A stretch of DNA of 64,000 nt from NCBI GenBank assembly GCA_964494735.1, contig CAZBSD010000004.1, positions 41,472-105,471 of the forward strand. Direction: 5' to 3'. Position numbers and translations under genes: made by a program. Source of the DNA: PHAA01 sp964494735. Its GTDB lineage: Bacteria > Bacillota > Syntrophomonadia > Syntrophomonadales > Syntrophomonadaceae. Below are positions 1 to 10,560 of the stretch, one piece after another; within the stretch, counting starts at the first letter, position 1, and each line of letters starts with the position of its first letter. A model generated the notes under the pieces. That model ran no database searches and was not told where the DNA came from. It was given only the letters and a program-made list of their open reading frames with translations.

Positions 1-75
1 GAATATATATTTTATATACTTGTCCGAAACATTATCGGCATCGATCAGCACGGCCATCTTTCTATCGTGTTCCAT
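1..75 (-). CDS. NYN-domain protein, N-terminal fragment (runs off the left edge)
   Basis: Read on the minus strand, an ATG at 75-73 follows a GGAGAG ribosome site and opens 25 codons that continue past the window edge. The peptide contains MAVLIDADNVS, the characteristic first strand and acidic motif of NYN (LabA/DUF88-type) PIN-like nuclease domains, where the Asp residues bind metal. Bacterial members are often fused to an OST-HTH/LOTUS RNA-binding domain, which cannot be seen here. A good promoter lies upstream at 147-119. The family call rests on one short motif, so the exact subfamily is open. Confidence 0.7.
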   Translation of the reverse strand, partial: MEHDRKMAVLIDADNVSDKYIKYIF

Positions 76-118
76 GTATTATCTCTCCAGACTTCTGCGA
101 ATAGCTTTTTACCATCCC

Positions 119-147
119 ATCTTAGAACACCGCGGTCTTCCCGTCAA
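119..147 (-). promoter_or_regulatory. Sigma-A type promoter of the NYN gene
   Basis: On the minus strand TTGACG (147-142) and TAAGAT (124-119) are separated by 17 bases, a near-consensus vegetative promoter directed at the NYN start codon at 75. It is divergent from the tetR promoter at 173-201. Confidence 0.6.
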
Positions 148-172
148 CTTGGGCCCGGGGCAATTTTTCTGC

Positions 173-201
173 TTGACTATAAGTGAATGCTCATTTATTA
201 T
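173..201 (+). promoter_or_regulatory. tetR promoter with an operator-like dyad in the spacer
   Basis: TTGACT (173-178) and TATTAT (196-201) are 17 bases apart. The spacer holds the imperfect dyad TGAATGctCATTTA (184-197), the kind of site TetR-family repressors use. A repressor here would block RNA polymerase directly, so autorepression is the simplest reading. The predicted transcript starts near 208, so the in-frame GTG at 183 cannot be the start of the regulator. Confidence 0.55.
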
Positions 202-218
202 TCCAATTAGGTGATGTT

Positions 219-782
219 ATGCGCAGAAAAGATGATCGCAAACAGCAGAATATAAAACAGGCAGTACTGAAGCTGATAGTTTCGGAGGGGCTGCAGGGAG
301 CATCCATATCCAAAATAGCCCGGGAGGCGGGAGTGTCACCGGCGACCGTATATATTTACTATGCTAATAAGGAAGCCATGCTCCAGGATCTCTACCGCGA
401 ATATCAGCAACAGGTCAGGAATTTCCTGGCTGAGAAGGTTAGGAAAGATATGTCCGGGGAACAGTTGATAGAAACCTTGGTGCGGTCTTACTACACCTAT
501 ATAACCAACCACGGAGAAGTCTTTTATTTCGTGGAACAGTTCTCCAGCTGTCCGGCACTGGTGGAACAATGCCCAGTCAAATCGGAGAGGCTGCCCATGG
601 AAGATGTTCTGGATGAATTCAAGCGGCAGCGAATCCTAAAAGACGTGGACAACATCAATATCCAGGCCATATTATTCAACCCGGTGAAAACCATTGCGGT
701 CCAATATCGCAGCCAGGATGCTGAAACAGCCTCGATGCTGAATGACTTGATCAAGATGATACAGGCTGCTCTATTGAGATAA
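219..782 (+). CDS. TetR/AcrR-family transcriptional regulator
   Basis: This 187-residue protein has a classic N-terminal TetR helix-turn-helix (about residues 8-55) with the signature ISKIAREAGVSPATVYIYYANKEAML. It is followed by a divergent helical ligand-binding and dimerisation half. The ATG at 219 was preferred over the GTG at 183 because the latter lies inside the promoter/operator. The gene is followed at 100 bp by lon on the same strand, and a separate palindrome sits before lon. The ligand is not predictable. Autoregulation through the dyad at 184-197 is likely; control of lon is possible. Confidence 0.88.
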   Translation: MRRKDDRKQQNIKQAVLKLIVSEGLQGASISKIAREAGVSPATVYIYYANKEAMLQDLYREYQQQVRNFLAEKVRKDMSGEQLIETLVRSYYTYITNHGEVFYFVEQFSSCPALVEQCPVKSERLPMEDVLDEFKRQRILKDVDNINIQAILFNPVKTIAVQYRSQDAETASMLNDLIKMIQAALLR

Positions 783-841
783 CAACTCTATTTATGAAGG
801 GAGTCATCCCTTTTTAATTTGGCTTCATTATAAACGATTGT

Positions 842-857
842 TCACTTAATCAAGTGA
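842..857. promoter_or_regulatory. Palindrome upstream of lon (candidate operator)
   Basis: TCACTTaatcAAGTGA has perfect 6-bp arms around 4 bases and lies 24 bp before the lon start. The half AAGTGA also occurs next to the tetR dyad (AAGTGAatgcTCATTT), but in the opposite arrangement, so it is uncertain whether the same regulator binds both. Confidence 0.4.
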
Positions 858-881
858 GGGTAAACGAAAGGATGTACCGAT

Positions 882-3239
<2,358 letters not shown>

Positions 3240-3314
3240 TTGAGGTTAGATATTAGATAAATTATTTGCAATCATAAACAGGGCGGTAAGCGCCGCCCAC
3301 CCTTTGATCAAGAT

Positions 3315-3352
3315 AAGGCACCAGCCTCTGAAGCAGAGCGGGTGCCTTTTTC
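3315..3352 (+). terminator. Rho-independent terminator after lon
   Basis: AAGGCACC at 3315-3322 pairs with GGTGCCTT at 3341-3348 and runs into a T-rich tail. The intervening bases can form a smaller inner hairpin. It lies 75 bp after the lon stop. Confidence 0.75.
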
Positions 3353-3471
3353 TCCATCGTAATAATCCGACAAATGACGTATATTATATCCAATGGGTAT
3401 CTCCCGAAATGTAACTGTGGGGGATCGACGATCGTATTAGTATTTGGTCGAGAAAGATTGGAGGTGTCAAT

Positions 3472-3909
3472 ATGTCATCGCTGCAATGGATCCTGATCGC
3501 CATCTTATGCGGGGCGGTGGAGATATTTTCTTCAGGATTCTGGTTCCTATGGCTAGCCATCGCCGCCCTGTTGATCGCCGTGGCTTCGGCTTTGGGGATA
3601 ATCAGCACAATACCTGCCCAGCTGCTGGTCTTTTCTATCATCACTTTGGTGCTGATCGTGTTTACCCGGCCGCTGCTTATGAAGACCATCAAAACAGACG
3701 ACAAGGTCAGTAATATCAAGGCTTTGATAGGCCAGCAGGGCATGTCCCTGACTCCGGTAACCCCATTACACTATGGTCAGGTCAAGGTCAATGGTGAGAT
3801 TTGGACAGCCGTATCAGAAGAATATATCGAAGAGAACATCCGAGTAGTGGTAACCGGAGTCGATGGCGTCAAGCTGGTGGTCGACAAAGCCTTTATCAAT
3901 TTGAACTGA
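3472..3909 (+). CDS. NfeD-family membrane protein (short form)
   Basis: The 145-residue protein has two to three hydrophobic segments in its first 75 residues. A soluble C-terminal part follows (about 80-145, from ALIGQQGMSLTPV to VVVTGVDGVKLVV) with the five-stranded OB-fold pattern of NfeD proteins. It lacks the ClpP-like protease half of long NfeD. A strong GGAGG site precedes the ATG. It lies 30 bp before an SPFH gene, the standard pairing: NfeD proteins act with stomatin/flotillin partners in membrane microdomain organisation or membrane-protein quality control. The closeness to lon may reflect a shared protein-quality theme, but that is inference. Confidence 0.85.
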   Translation: MSSLQWILIAILCGAVEIFSSGFWFLWLAIAALLIAVASALGIISTIPAQLLVFSIITLVLIVFTRPLLMKTIKTDDKVSNIKALIGQQGMSLTPVTPLHYGQVKVNGEIWTAVSEEYIEENIRVVVTGVDGVKLVVDKAFINLN

Positions 3910-3939
3910 AATACGTTCGCTTAAGAAAGGATGAGATGA

Positions 3940-4896
3940 ATGGATACCCTATTAAGTATTTTCGTCAATCTGGTTTTGGTTATGTTCGTAGTGCTGATAG
4001 CCTGGTCCTCCATCAAGATTATCCGCCAGGCATCAGTGGGTATAGTAGAACGACTGGGTAAATACCATAAAACTGCCGAACAGGGCATCAATATGCTGAT
4101 ACCATTCGTGGACAGTTTCCGCTCCATTGTCGACCTGCGGGAGCAGGTGGTCAGTTTTGCCCCTCAACCGGTTATCACCAAGGATAACGTGACCATGATG
4201 ATCGACACCGTCATTTACTATCAGGTGACCGATGCCTTCCGCTTCGTATATGAGATCCAGAATCCCATCTTTGCCATCGACAATCTGACCGCCACCACTC
4301 TGCGCAATATTGTCGGTGATTTGGAGTTGGATGAAACCCTGACCTCACGTGATCTGGTTAATACCAGGCTGCGCGTTATCCTGGATGAAGCTACCGACAA
4401 GTGGGGAATCAAGGTCAACCGGGTGGAGTTGAAAAACATCCTCCCGCCCGAGGATATCCAAACTGCGATGGAGAAGCAGATGCGAGCCGAGCGTGAAAAA
4501 CGTCAGGCCATATTGCTGGCCGAAGGGCAGAAGACGGCCGCGATCTTGGAAGCCGAAGGCAGAAAACAGTCCAATATACTCAATGCCGAAGGAATCAAGG
4601 AATCAAATATCCGGACCGCGGAAGGCTCTCGCCAAGCCAAGATCCTTGAGGCCGAAGGCGAAGCCCAGGCTATCCTCAATGTTCAACGCGCCTTCGCCGA
4701 CAGCCTGGTGATGCTGCGGGAGGCGGGCATAGATGATAAGGTGGTGGTCCTGAAGTCACTGGAAGCCATCAAGGCTCTGGGCGAAGGACAGGCTACCAAG
4801 TTGATAATCCCCAGTGATCTGGCTGGTCTGGGCGGGGTATTTGCCGCCCTCAAGGAAGTCGCTGCCGATAGTACCGGTACCAGTGGTACCAAATAA
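3940..4896 (+). CDS. SPFH/band 7 (stomatin-like, QmcA-type) membrane protein
   Basis: The 318-residue protein has one N-terminal membrane anchor (about 5-27) and a band 7 domain beginning VGIVERLGKYHKTAEQGIN. A long charged helix with repeated AEG motifs (about 190-265, ILLAEGQKTAAILEAEG and similar) follows, typical of paraslipin/QmcA oligomerising scaffolds. It forms an operon with the NfeD gene 30 bp upstream. Family members assemble into membrane rings or rafts. A protease partner (HflK/C-FtsH style) is possible but not encoded here. Confidence 0.93.
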   Translation: MDTLLSIFVNLVLVMFVVLIAWSSIKIIRQASVGIVERLGKYHKTAEQGINMLIPFVDSFRSIVDLREQVVSFAPQPVITKDNVTMMIDTVIYYQVTDAFRFVYEIQNPIFAIDNLTATTLRNIVGDLELDETLTSRDLVNTRLRVILDEATDKWGIKVNRVELKNILPPEDIQTAMEKQMRAEREKRQAILLAEGQKTAAILEAEGRKQSNILNAEGIKESNIRTAEGSRQAKILEAEGEAQAILNVQRAFADSLVMLREAGIDDKVVVLKSLEAIKALGEGQATKLIIPSDLAGLGGVFAALKEVAADSTGTSGTK

Positions 4897-4970
4897 ACAA
4901 CGCGACTGCCCGTACAGATTAATCTGCCCAGCGGCGGCGGGAAAATAATCCGAAAGGGATTGATCGATTC

Positions 4971-6170
4971 ATGGCAGGTGCAAGTCAGAAACCCATGGCG
5001 GTACTCTTCGGCTCCATCTTTCTGGTGGGGATGGGGTTTAGCATCATCATGCCGGTATTGCCTTATTATGCAGAGTCGATGGGGGCCAGTGGGTTTCAAC
5101 TGGGCCTTCTGATTACCATCTATGCAGTTTGTCAATTCATATTTGCCCCCATCTGGGGGGCGTATTCAGACCGCGTTGGTCGCAAGCCGGTTCTGTTGCT
5201 TGGTATCATCGGGTATGCCATTACCTTCCTGTTATTTGGCTTTGCCGACGAACTCTGGATGCTTTATGTGATCCGGGCCATAGGCGGCAGCCTCTCCTGT
5301 GCCACCATGCCTACCGCCATGGCCTATGTAGCTGATTCCACCAGCCTTGAAAAACGCGGTCCGGCGATGGGCATGGTCGGGGCCGCCATGGGTATGGGCA
5401 TGATCTTTGGCCCCGCTTTGGGTGGTATCATGTCCAATATTTCCCTGGGCTTCCCTTTCATCTTCGCTGGCCTCCTTGGGGTCATCAATACCGTTGCCAT
5501 ATGGGTATTGCTGCATGAATCACTTCCGCCGGAGCAGCAGGCGGCACAACACCAAAAGATAGAAAGGGCTTCATTGCTGGAAGGACTGCGGAGCCCTTTA
5601 GTGGTCTTTTTTCTGGTCATCCTGGCGGTCAGCATCGGCGAATCCATCAATCACGGTACATTCGCCCTTTTTGTGCAGGCCAAGCTCTCTTTCACGGCTC
5701 ACGATGTTGGCTGGTCGTTTACTGTTGCAGGCATAACCTCAGCTTTAATCCAGGGACTGTTGGTAGGTCGGATGATCAACAGGTTTGGCGAGGAGAGGAC
5801 CGCAGCCGTTGGCATCACCCTTTTGGGGGCTAGTCTGTTCTTATTCATTTTCACCTACGACATACTCAGTTCCATCATTTTTATGGCCATATTTTCGGGT
5901 GGGGTTGGACTCACCCGCCCATCCATAACTGCTGCGGTATCCAAGCGAACCGTTACCGCCCAAGGTTCAGCCATGGGGATACTGCAGGGCTACGACAGCC
6001 TGGGGCGGGCGATCGGCCCGGCCTTAGGGGGCTGGATGCTGGACCGGGGGTTGAATCTGGGCTATTATACCGGGATCGCAGTTACTGTTGTCGGTCTGGC
6101 AACACTGGTGATAGGCTCCCGGCTTCGTCCTTTGGCCCCCATTACCGCGCGCCGGGAAGTAGACAACTAG
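4971..6170 (+). CDS. Major facilitator superfamily exporter (DHA1-like, 12 TM)
   Basis: The 399-residue product is hydrophobic throughout, consistent with 12 helices. MFS motif A is present between TM2 and TM3 (GAYSDRVGRKPVLLLG, about residues 63-78), and a motif C-like GMGMIFGPALGG, the antiporter signature, lies in TM5. This matches drug:H+ antiporters of the DHA1 group. The substrate cannot be predicted. It starts 75 bp after the SPFH gene with a weak AAGGGA site and is followed 56 bp later by mobB, so it may or may not be cotranscribed with the genes before it. Confidence 0.88.
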   Translation: MAGASQKPMAVLFGSIFLVGMGFSIIMPVLPYYAESMGASGFQLGLLITIYAVCQFIFAPIWGAYSDRVGRKPVLLLGIIGYAITFLLFGFADELWMLYVIRAIGGSLSCATMPTAMAYVADSTSLEKRGPAMGMVGAAMGMGMIFGPALGGIMSNISLGFPFIFAGLLGVINTVAIWVLLHESLPPEQQAAQHQKIERASLLEGLRSPLVVFFLVILAVSIGESINHGTFALFVQAKLSFTAHDVGWSFTVAGITSALIQGLLVGRMINRFGEERTAAVGITLLGASLFLFIFTYDILSSIIFMAIFSGGVGLTRPSITAAVSKRTVTAQGSAMGILQGYDSLGRAIGPALGGWMLDRGLNLGYYTGIAVTVVGLATLVIGSRLRPLAPITARREVDN

Positions 6171-6226
6171 GACAACCTGCGGGCGCTGTCACCCAATACG
6201 ATCAGTAAGGAGAGAATAGACGAACG

Positions 6227-6715
6227 ATGGTACCGATCATTAGTTTCGTAGGCCGTCATAACGCCGGCAAGACTACCGTCTTGGGGAAACTTATTACCCT
6301 CTTGACCCAAGAGGGATTTAAGATCGCATACATCAAACACGTTCATCATAACCTTGATATATTTCCGGGCCAGGATTCTGAACTGGCCCTGCAAGCGGGG
6401 GCTGATTATGTGGTGGCCAGCTCGCCCCGCCTGCAAGTCCAATACCGGAGATACTCCGAAGAACCAAGTTTGGAAGAACTGATCGCGGCTGTTCCGGCAG
6501 ATATCGATCTGGTGATAGTAGAGGGATTCAAAAAGGAACCTCTGCCCAAGGTAGAGGTGGTACGGCAGGCTATCGATCCCGTTCCTATGCTCCTTCCCCG
6601 CACGTTGGCATTGGTAAGCGATTTTCCTCTGCAATCAGAATTGCCGCTGATACCAGCTGACGATACCGAAGCCCTGGCCCGTTTTGTGTGCCATTTCGGC
6701 GGATTGTCACAATAA
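6227..6715 (+). CDS. mobB: Molybdopterin-guanine dinucleotide biosynthesis protein MobB
   Basis: The 162-residue P-loop GTPase has Walker A GRHNAGKTT at residues 9-17, the VKH-type segment IAYIKHVHHN, and the family motif IVEGFKKEPLPKVEV. MobB assists MobA in attaching GMP to molybdopterin. It implies molybdo- or tungsto-enzymes, such as formate dehydrogenases, elsewhere in the genome. A GGAGAG site precedes the ATG. No other Moco gene is adjacent, which is common for mobB. Confidence 0.9.
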   Translation: MVPIISFVGRHNAGKTTVLGKLITLLTQEGFKIAYIKHVHHNLDIFPGQDSELALQAGADYVVASSPRLQVQYRRYSEEPSLEELIAAVPADIDLVIVEGFKKEPLPKVEVVRQAIDPVPMLLPRTLALVSDFPLQSELPLIPADDTEALARFVCHFGGLSQ

Positions 6716-6994
6716 ACACATCAGGCAGATGCCCCCGTTGGTCATCTTCTCAGTCTCTCCCCGGCCAATGCTGGTTTCGGTCGAATAGTTTTTACCCTGA
6801 CCGGGGAACCATTTACAGTGTCTGATTTCACTTCAGCTGCTCACCCATACAGCTTCTCAAACCCCGCAAGCATGTTCGTCCATTTTCCTGAATAGAATTA
6901 GTTAGACTGTGGGCGCCACCGATAGGATGGTTGGCACTGCGCTGCCATCACCGGTTGTATGCCTTGGCGCCATTTCGAAAGGGAGGGAATGATT

Positions 6995-7489
6995 ATGAAG
7001 AGGTATTTCTGGATAGCGGCGGCGGTGGTGATACTGGCAGGGGCAGTACTTTATTGGACTTCTATGGGAAAAGCCGACAAGGTACAGCAGATTCCGGAGG
7101 TATTTCGGGACCAAGGCATCGGGTGGATCACCAATGATGGTATAACCCTTCTCCAGACCAGGCAGGGGGCATCCATATATCCGGTCACCCATGATAGTCA
7201 ATATCTCTATGTATTGAGCGGCAACGCCGATAAAATCAAGAAATATCATGTTGACAAAATCAGTCAGGAAATTGTGATAGAACAGGTTATGGTGGATCCC
7301 AAAGACCGTGGAGAAGCATACTTCCAGGTTGTAAAGGTCCCCACCGCCAAATACCAGGGGATAATCAAGGACGGAGCGGTCACGATCAGGGTCAGATTCA
7401 ACTACCTGGATAATCAGTCGCTCTATGTGAGCTACGATATTGATACCAAGACCACCAAATTACTGGACGGCACTCTGCTCAACCAATAA
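6995..7489 (+). CDS. Hypothetical membrane-anchored extracytoplasmic protein
   Basis: I do not recognise this protein. The start at 6995 was chosen because a GGGAGGGA site (6981-6988) lies at correct spacing; the in-frame ATGs at 6959 and 6989 are too far upstream of it or too close to it. The 164-residue product opens with KRYFWIAAAVVILAGAVLYW, one uncleaved signal anchor, followed by about 140 residues of mixed strand-rich sequence. Those residues contain no cysteines or recognised motif. It is flanked by about 280 bp and 305 bp of non-coding DNA, so it is likely monocistronic. Confidence 0.7.
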   Translation: MKRYFWIAAAVVILAGAVLYWTSMGKADKVQQIPEVFRDQGIGWITNDGITLLQTRQGASIYPVTHDSQYLYVLSGNADKIKKYHVDKISQEIVIEQVMVDPKDRGEAYFQVVKVPTAKYQGIIKDGAVTIRVRFNYLDNQSLYVSYDIDTKTTKLLDGTLLNQ

Positions 7490-7794
7490 AATGCGGATGG
7501 AGAAAGCCTCTCCCCATGCCGTGAAATTCAAGCGATCCACTATGCACATTGAATGTCCGCAACAATCAACCACCTGGATATAAGGGTATATTGGCACTGG
7601 AACCGGTTGTTCCCAGTGAATTGAATTGAATAGGCTCAGCTGCCGGGGATGATGATTCTCCGGTGGCTTTTTAAGACATGAATACGGCTGATTGGCGCAC
7701 GTATTGCCAAAATTGCATTATGCGGTTGGCTAAACAAATGGATTTAGGCTAGACTTATTTTAAGGAAAGAAATATTGGAAAGAGGTGTTGGTTT
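7490..7794 (+). other. Intergenic region with three hairpins
   Basis: Between the small anchored protein and sod lie three foldable segments. One is a GGAGA/TCTCC hairpin just after the stop (about 7498-7516). The second is CACTGG-AAC/GTT-CCAGTG at 7595-7618. The third is a terminator at 7638-7672. The middle hairpin has no T-run and no obvious role. No open reading frame with a ribosome site was seen. A weak promoter (TTGGCT then TAGACT, 18 bp apart, near 7723-7752) may serve sod. Confidence 0.45.
7638..7672 (+). terminator. Rho-independent terminator
   Basis: AGCTGCCGG (7638-7646) pairs with CCGGTGGCT (7660-7668) through two G-U pairs, followed by a T-run. It is 150 bp downstream of the preceding stop codon, so the transcript it ends has a long 3' tail. 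Confidence 0.65.
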
Positions 7795-8397
<603 letters not shown>

Positions 8398-8517
8398 CCA
8401 TACTTCATTGCCGAAAAAAAATGGTCGGCAAAAGGGTTGATGTTGGCGATCCGTTTAGGTTAACCATGTAAAGACTCAGCTAATGATATTCCTGTTGTTA
8501 GACAAGTTACATCCAGG

Positions 8518-8638
8518 CAGACCGAGCAAAAAAGGCTTAGAGCAAGGCATTCGGGAACCCCGTGATTAAGGCGTACAAGAGGTACGTCGATTGAACCGGG
8601 ATTCCGTATTAACGCCGCTATAGGCCTTTTTTGGTCTG
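8518..8638. repeat. 121-nt imperfect palindrome between sod and floxA
   Basis: The arms run from CAGACC (8518-8523) and AAAAAAGGC (8528-8536) on the left to GGCCTTTTTT and GGTCTG (8633-8638) on the right. The symmetry centre is the perfect small hairpin CGTACaagagGTACG (8572-8586). Intermediate parts pair imperfectly, with several A/G differences that become G-U pairs in RNA. The position between convergent genes and the T-run on either strand fit a large bidirectional terminator; a MITE-like relic is the alternative. No target duplication is evident. Confidence 0.6.
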
Positions 8639-8641
8639 ACG

Positions 8642-8670
8642 GGATTGGCCCCAGCCAATCCTGTATCTTT
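8642..8670 (+). terminator. Hairpin with T-rich tail, probable terminator
   Basis: GGATTGG (8642-8648) and CCAATCC (8655-8661) form a perfect 7-bp stem with a 6-nt loop, followed by a modestly T-rich stretch. It lies just before the convergent floxA stop and could be a second barrier to read-through from sod. Confidence 0.45.
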
Positions 8671-8681
8671 ATTAACTTAAA

Positions 8682-9533
8682 CTACCACTCGGCCGGCAGG
8701 TCCCGCAGTTGTTTCAGATAGTAGACCGGACCATCCAGGCAAATGAACTCGCTGCCGATGTTGCACCGCCCGCACTTGCCTATCCCGCACTTCATTCTCA
8801 TCTCCAGGGTGGTTATAACCTGCTCATCATGGTAGCCCATTTTCTCCAGGGACTGCAGCACGAACTTGATCATGATCGGCGGTCCGCAGACAACCGCTAT
8901 CGCACCCGCCGGACTGGGGCTGAGTTCTTCCAGGTAGGAGGGCACAAATCCGACATGACCATCCCATTCCAATTCAGGATTATCGATGGTGACAAACACC
9001 TGGGTATCCTTCTCCTGGGGCCACTGTTCGAACAACTCCTCCTTGAAGCAAAGGTCGTCCTGGCTGCGGGAACCATAGATAATGGTAATCTGGCCATAGT
9101 CCTCCCGATGCTTGAAACAATACTTTATAAAGGAGCGCAAGGGAGCCAGGCCGATACCACCGGCTATGAACACCATGTCTTTGCCCTTGCAGGCTTCCAC
9201 CGGGAAACCGTTACCGTACGGACCCCGGACTCCAATCTGCTGCCCCACTTCAATCCCGTGCAATTCATCGGTCAGCAGTCCTACCCGTTTGATAGCAAAC
9301 TCCAGGTACTCTTGCTCTTCCTGCCAGGTGCAGGAGATCATAGCCTCCCCCACCGGAAGGTGCGATATCATGGCACATTGGCCGGGAGCTACCTGAAATG
9401 GCACCCCCTGGCCGGCCAGGTTTCTAACCAGGAAACTCTTCACGTCCGGGGTCCGGTCGATGATATCTATGACTTCCACCACTGTCGGTACCAGCGGCTG
9501 CTCAATGGCCATACCTTTATTAGACTGATCCAT
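8682..9533 (-). CDS. floxA: FloxA-like FAD/NAD(P)-binding oxidoreductase subunit
   Basis: The 283-residue protein belongs to the ferredoxin-NADP reductase-like family related to sulfhydrogenase gamma and anaerobic sulfite reductase B. It has an N-terminal FAD-binding barrel, a nucleotide-binding half beginning MVFIAGGIGLAPLRSFI, and a C-terminal [2Fe-2S] motif MKCGIGKCGRCNIG. In Flox-Hdr complexes this subunit oxidises NADH and feeds electrons to the Fe-S subunits and HdrA. The ATG at 9533 is preferred: it lies 4 bp after the floxB stop behind AAGGAGG, and the upstream in-frame ATG at 9560 precedes that site. It is the last gene of the hdrCBA-mvhD-floxCBA operon. Confidence 0.88.
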   Translation of the reverse strand: MDQSNKGMAIEQPLVPTVVEVIDIIDRTPDVKSFLVRNLAGQGVPFQVAPGQCAMISHLPVGEAMISCTWQEEQEYLEFAIKRVGLLTDELHGIEVGQQIGVRGPYGNGFPVEACKGKDMVFIAGGIGLAPLRSFIKYCFKHREDYGQITIIYGSRSQDDLCFKEELFEQWPQEKDTQVFVTIDNPELEWDGHVGFVPSYLEELSPSPAGAIAVVCGPPIMIKFVLQSLEKMGYHDEQVITTLEMRMKCGIGKCGRCNIGSEFICLDGPVYYLKQLRDLPAEW

Positions 9534-9537
9534 AATG

Positions 9538-10545
9538 CTAATCCGCCTCCTTAACTGCATCGATGATCCTGATGATGTTTACGTCAGTTGGGCAGACGAT
9601 TATACATCTTCCGCAACCGGTGCACAGAGGAGTACCATAGCGTTCCTGGAAGAATTCCAGTTTGTGCAGGAAGCGCTGCCGGAACCGTTCTTTGCCAGCC
9701 CCGCGCGGATTACCGCCCCCAGCCTCCCGGGTGTACTCTTCGAACATACATGAGTCCCAGGCCCGGAACCGGTAACCCTTCTCGCCCCACATCTTGACCT
9801 GAATGTCAAAACAGTAGCAGGAGGGACAGACGTAGGTGCACATGCCGCAATTTATACAAGGCTCGGACATCTTGTCCCAGATGGGATGTTCAAACGTATC
9901 CTTGAGTTTCTCAGCTACCCCGCTGTAATCCACCTGTTGGGTGAACGGCTGGGCGGCCGGCAGCTTGACATCCTTATCCTCCAACAATCCTGCCAACTGA
10001 CCAGTGACTGTTTCACCCTTGGCGGTCTTGGCCTCCCAGATGAAATAGTCGCCCCCATCCCGGATGATGACATCGGCTCCGGCCGGTTCCAGATGGTCAA
10101 CCTCCATGGCATTGCAGAAGCAATTGGGCCCTGGTGCGTAGCAAGCGTTGGCGATGATGATATTATTACTGCGCCGCGCCTGATAAAAACTATCGATGAA
10201 ACCACGGGTCAGGAACACCTCATCCATGGCCAATATACCTTTGACATCACAGCCCCGGGCTCCAAAAATGAGGGTGGGGTGATTATCTTCAAAGGTCTGG
10301 TCGATTTTGATCGCCATTCCCTCGCCCTGAATACCGTACATCTTCTCGGTCTGGGGCAGAACCACGTTTTTCGGGGATTGGTAGACGTTTAGCGCTTCCA
10401 GCATCAGTTCATCCCGATCGGTCTGGAAACTGGCCCAGCTGAAATAGCCACTCTGCCCGCCCCTCTGCAGCGGTACAAAGACCTCCTGCTGGTCACTCAG
10501 TTTATTCAATGCTTCGGTAAGCTTGCTTTTACTTAAAATCTTCAT
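9538..10545 (-). CDS. floxB: FloxB-like 4Fe-4S dicluster electron-transfer subunit
   Basis: The 335-residue protein resembles anaerobic sulfite reductase A and sulfhydrogenase beta. A large N-terminal domain contains the ARGCDVKGI motif, and a C-terminal dicluster ferredoxin domain shows CINCGMCTYVCPSCYC and CTGCGRCIIVCPTDVN. It passes electrons between the NADH-oxidising FloxA and the rest of the complex. The ATG at 10545 has GGGGTGG at good spacing; a GTG at 10557 is the alternative. The gene follows floxC by 15 bp and precedes floxA by 4 bp. Confidence 0.86.
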   Translation of the reverse strand: MKILSKSKLTEALNKLSDQQEVFVPLQRGGQSGYFSWASFQTDRDELMLEALNVYQSPKNVVLPQTEKMYGIQGEGMAIKIDQTFEDNHPTLIFGARGCDVKGILAMDEVFLTRGFIDSFYQARRSNNIIIANACYAPGPNCFCNAMEVDHLEPAGADVIIRDGGDYFIWEAKTAKGETVTGQLAGLLEDKDVKLPAAQPFTQQVDYSGVAEKLKDTFEHPIWDKMSEPCINCGMCTYVCPSCYCFDIQVKMWGEKGYRFRAWDSCMFEEYTREAGGGNPRGAGKERFRQRFLHKLEFFQERYGTPLCTGCGRCIIVCPTDVNIIRIIDAVKEAD

Positions 10546-10560
10546 CTTCTCTGCCACCCC

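Noticed and set aside
20..214. 64-residue plus-strand frame at the left edge
   Set aside because: It runs antisense to the NYN gene start and its promoter, and has no ribosome site.
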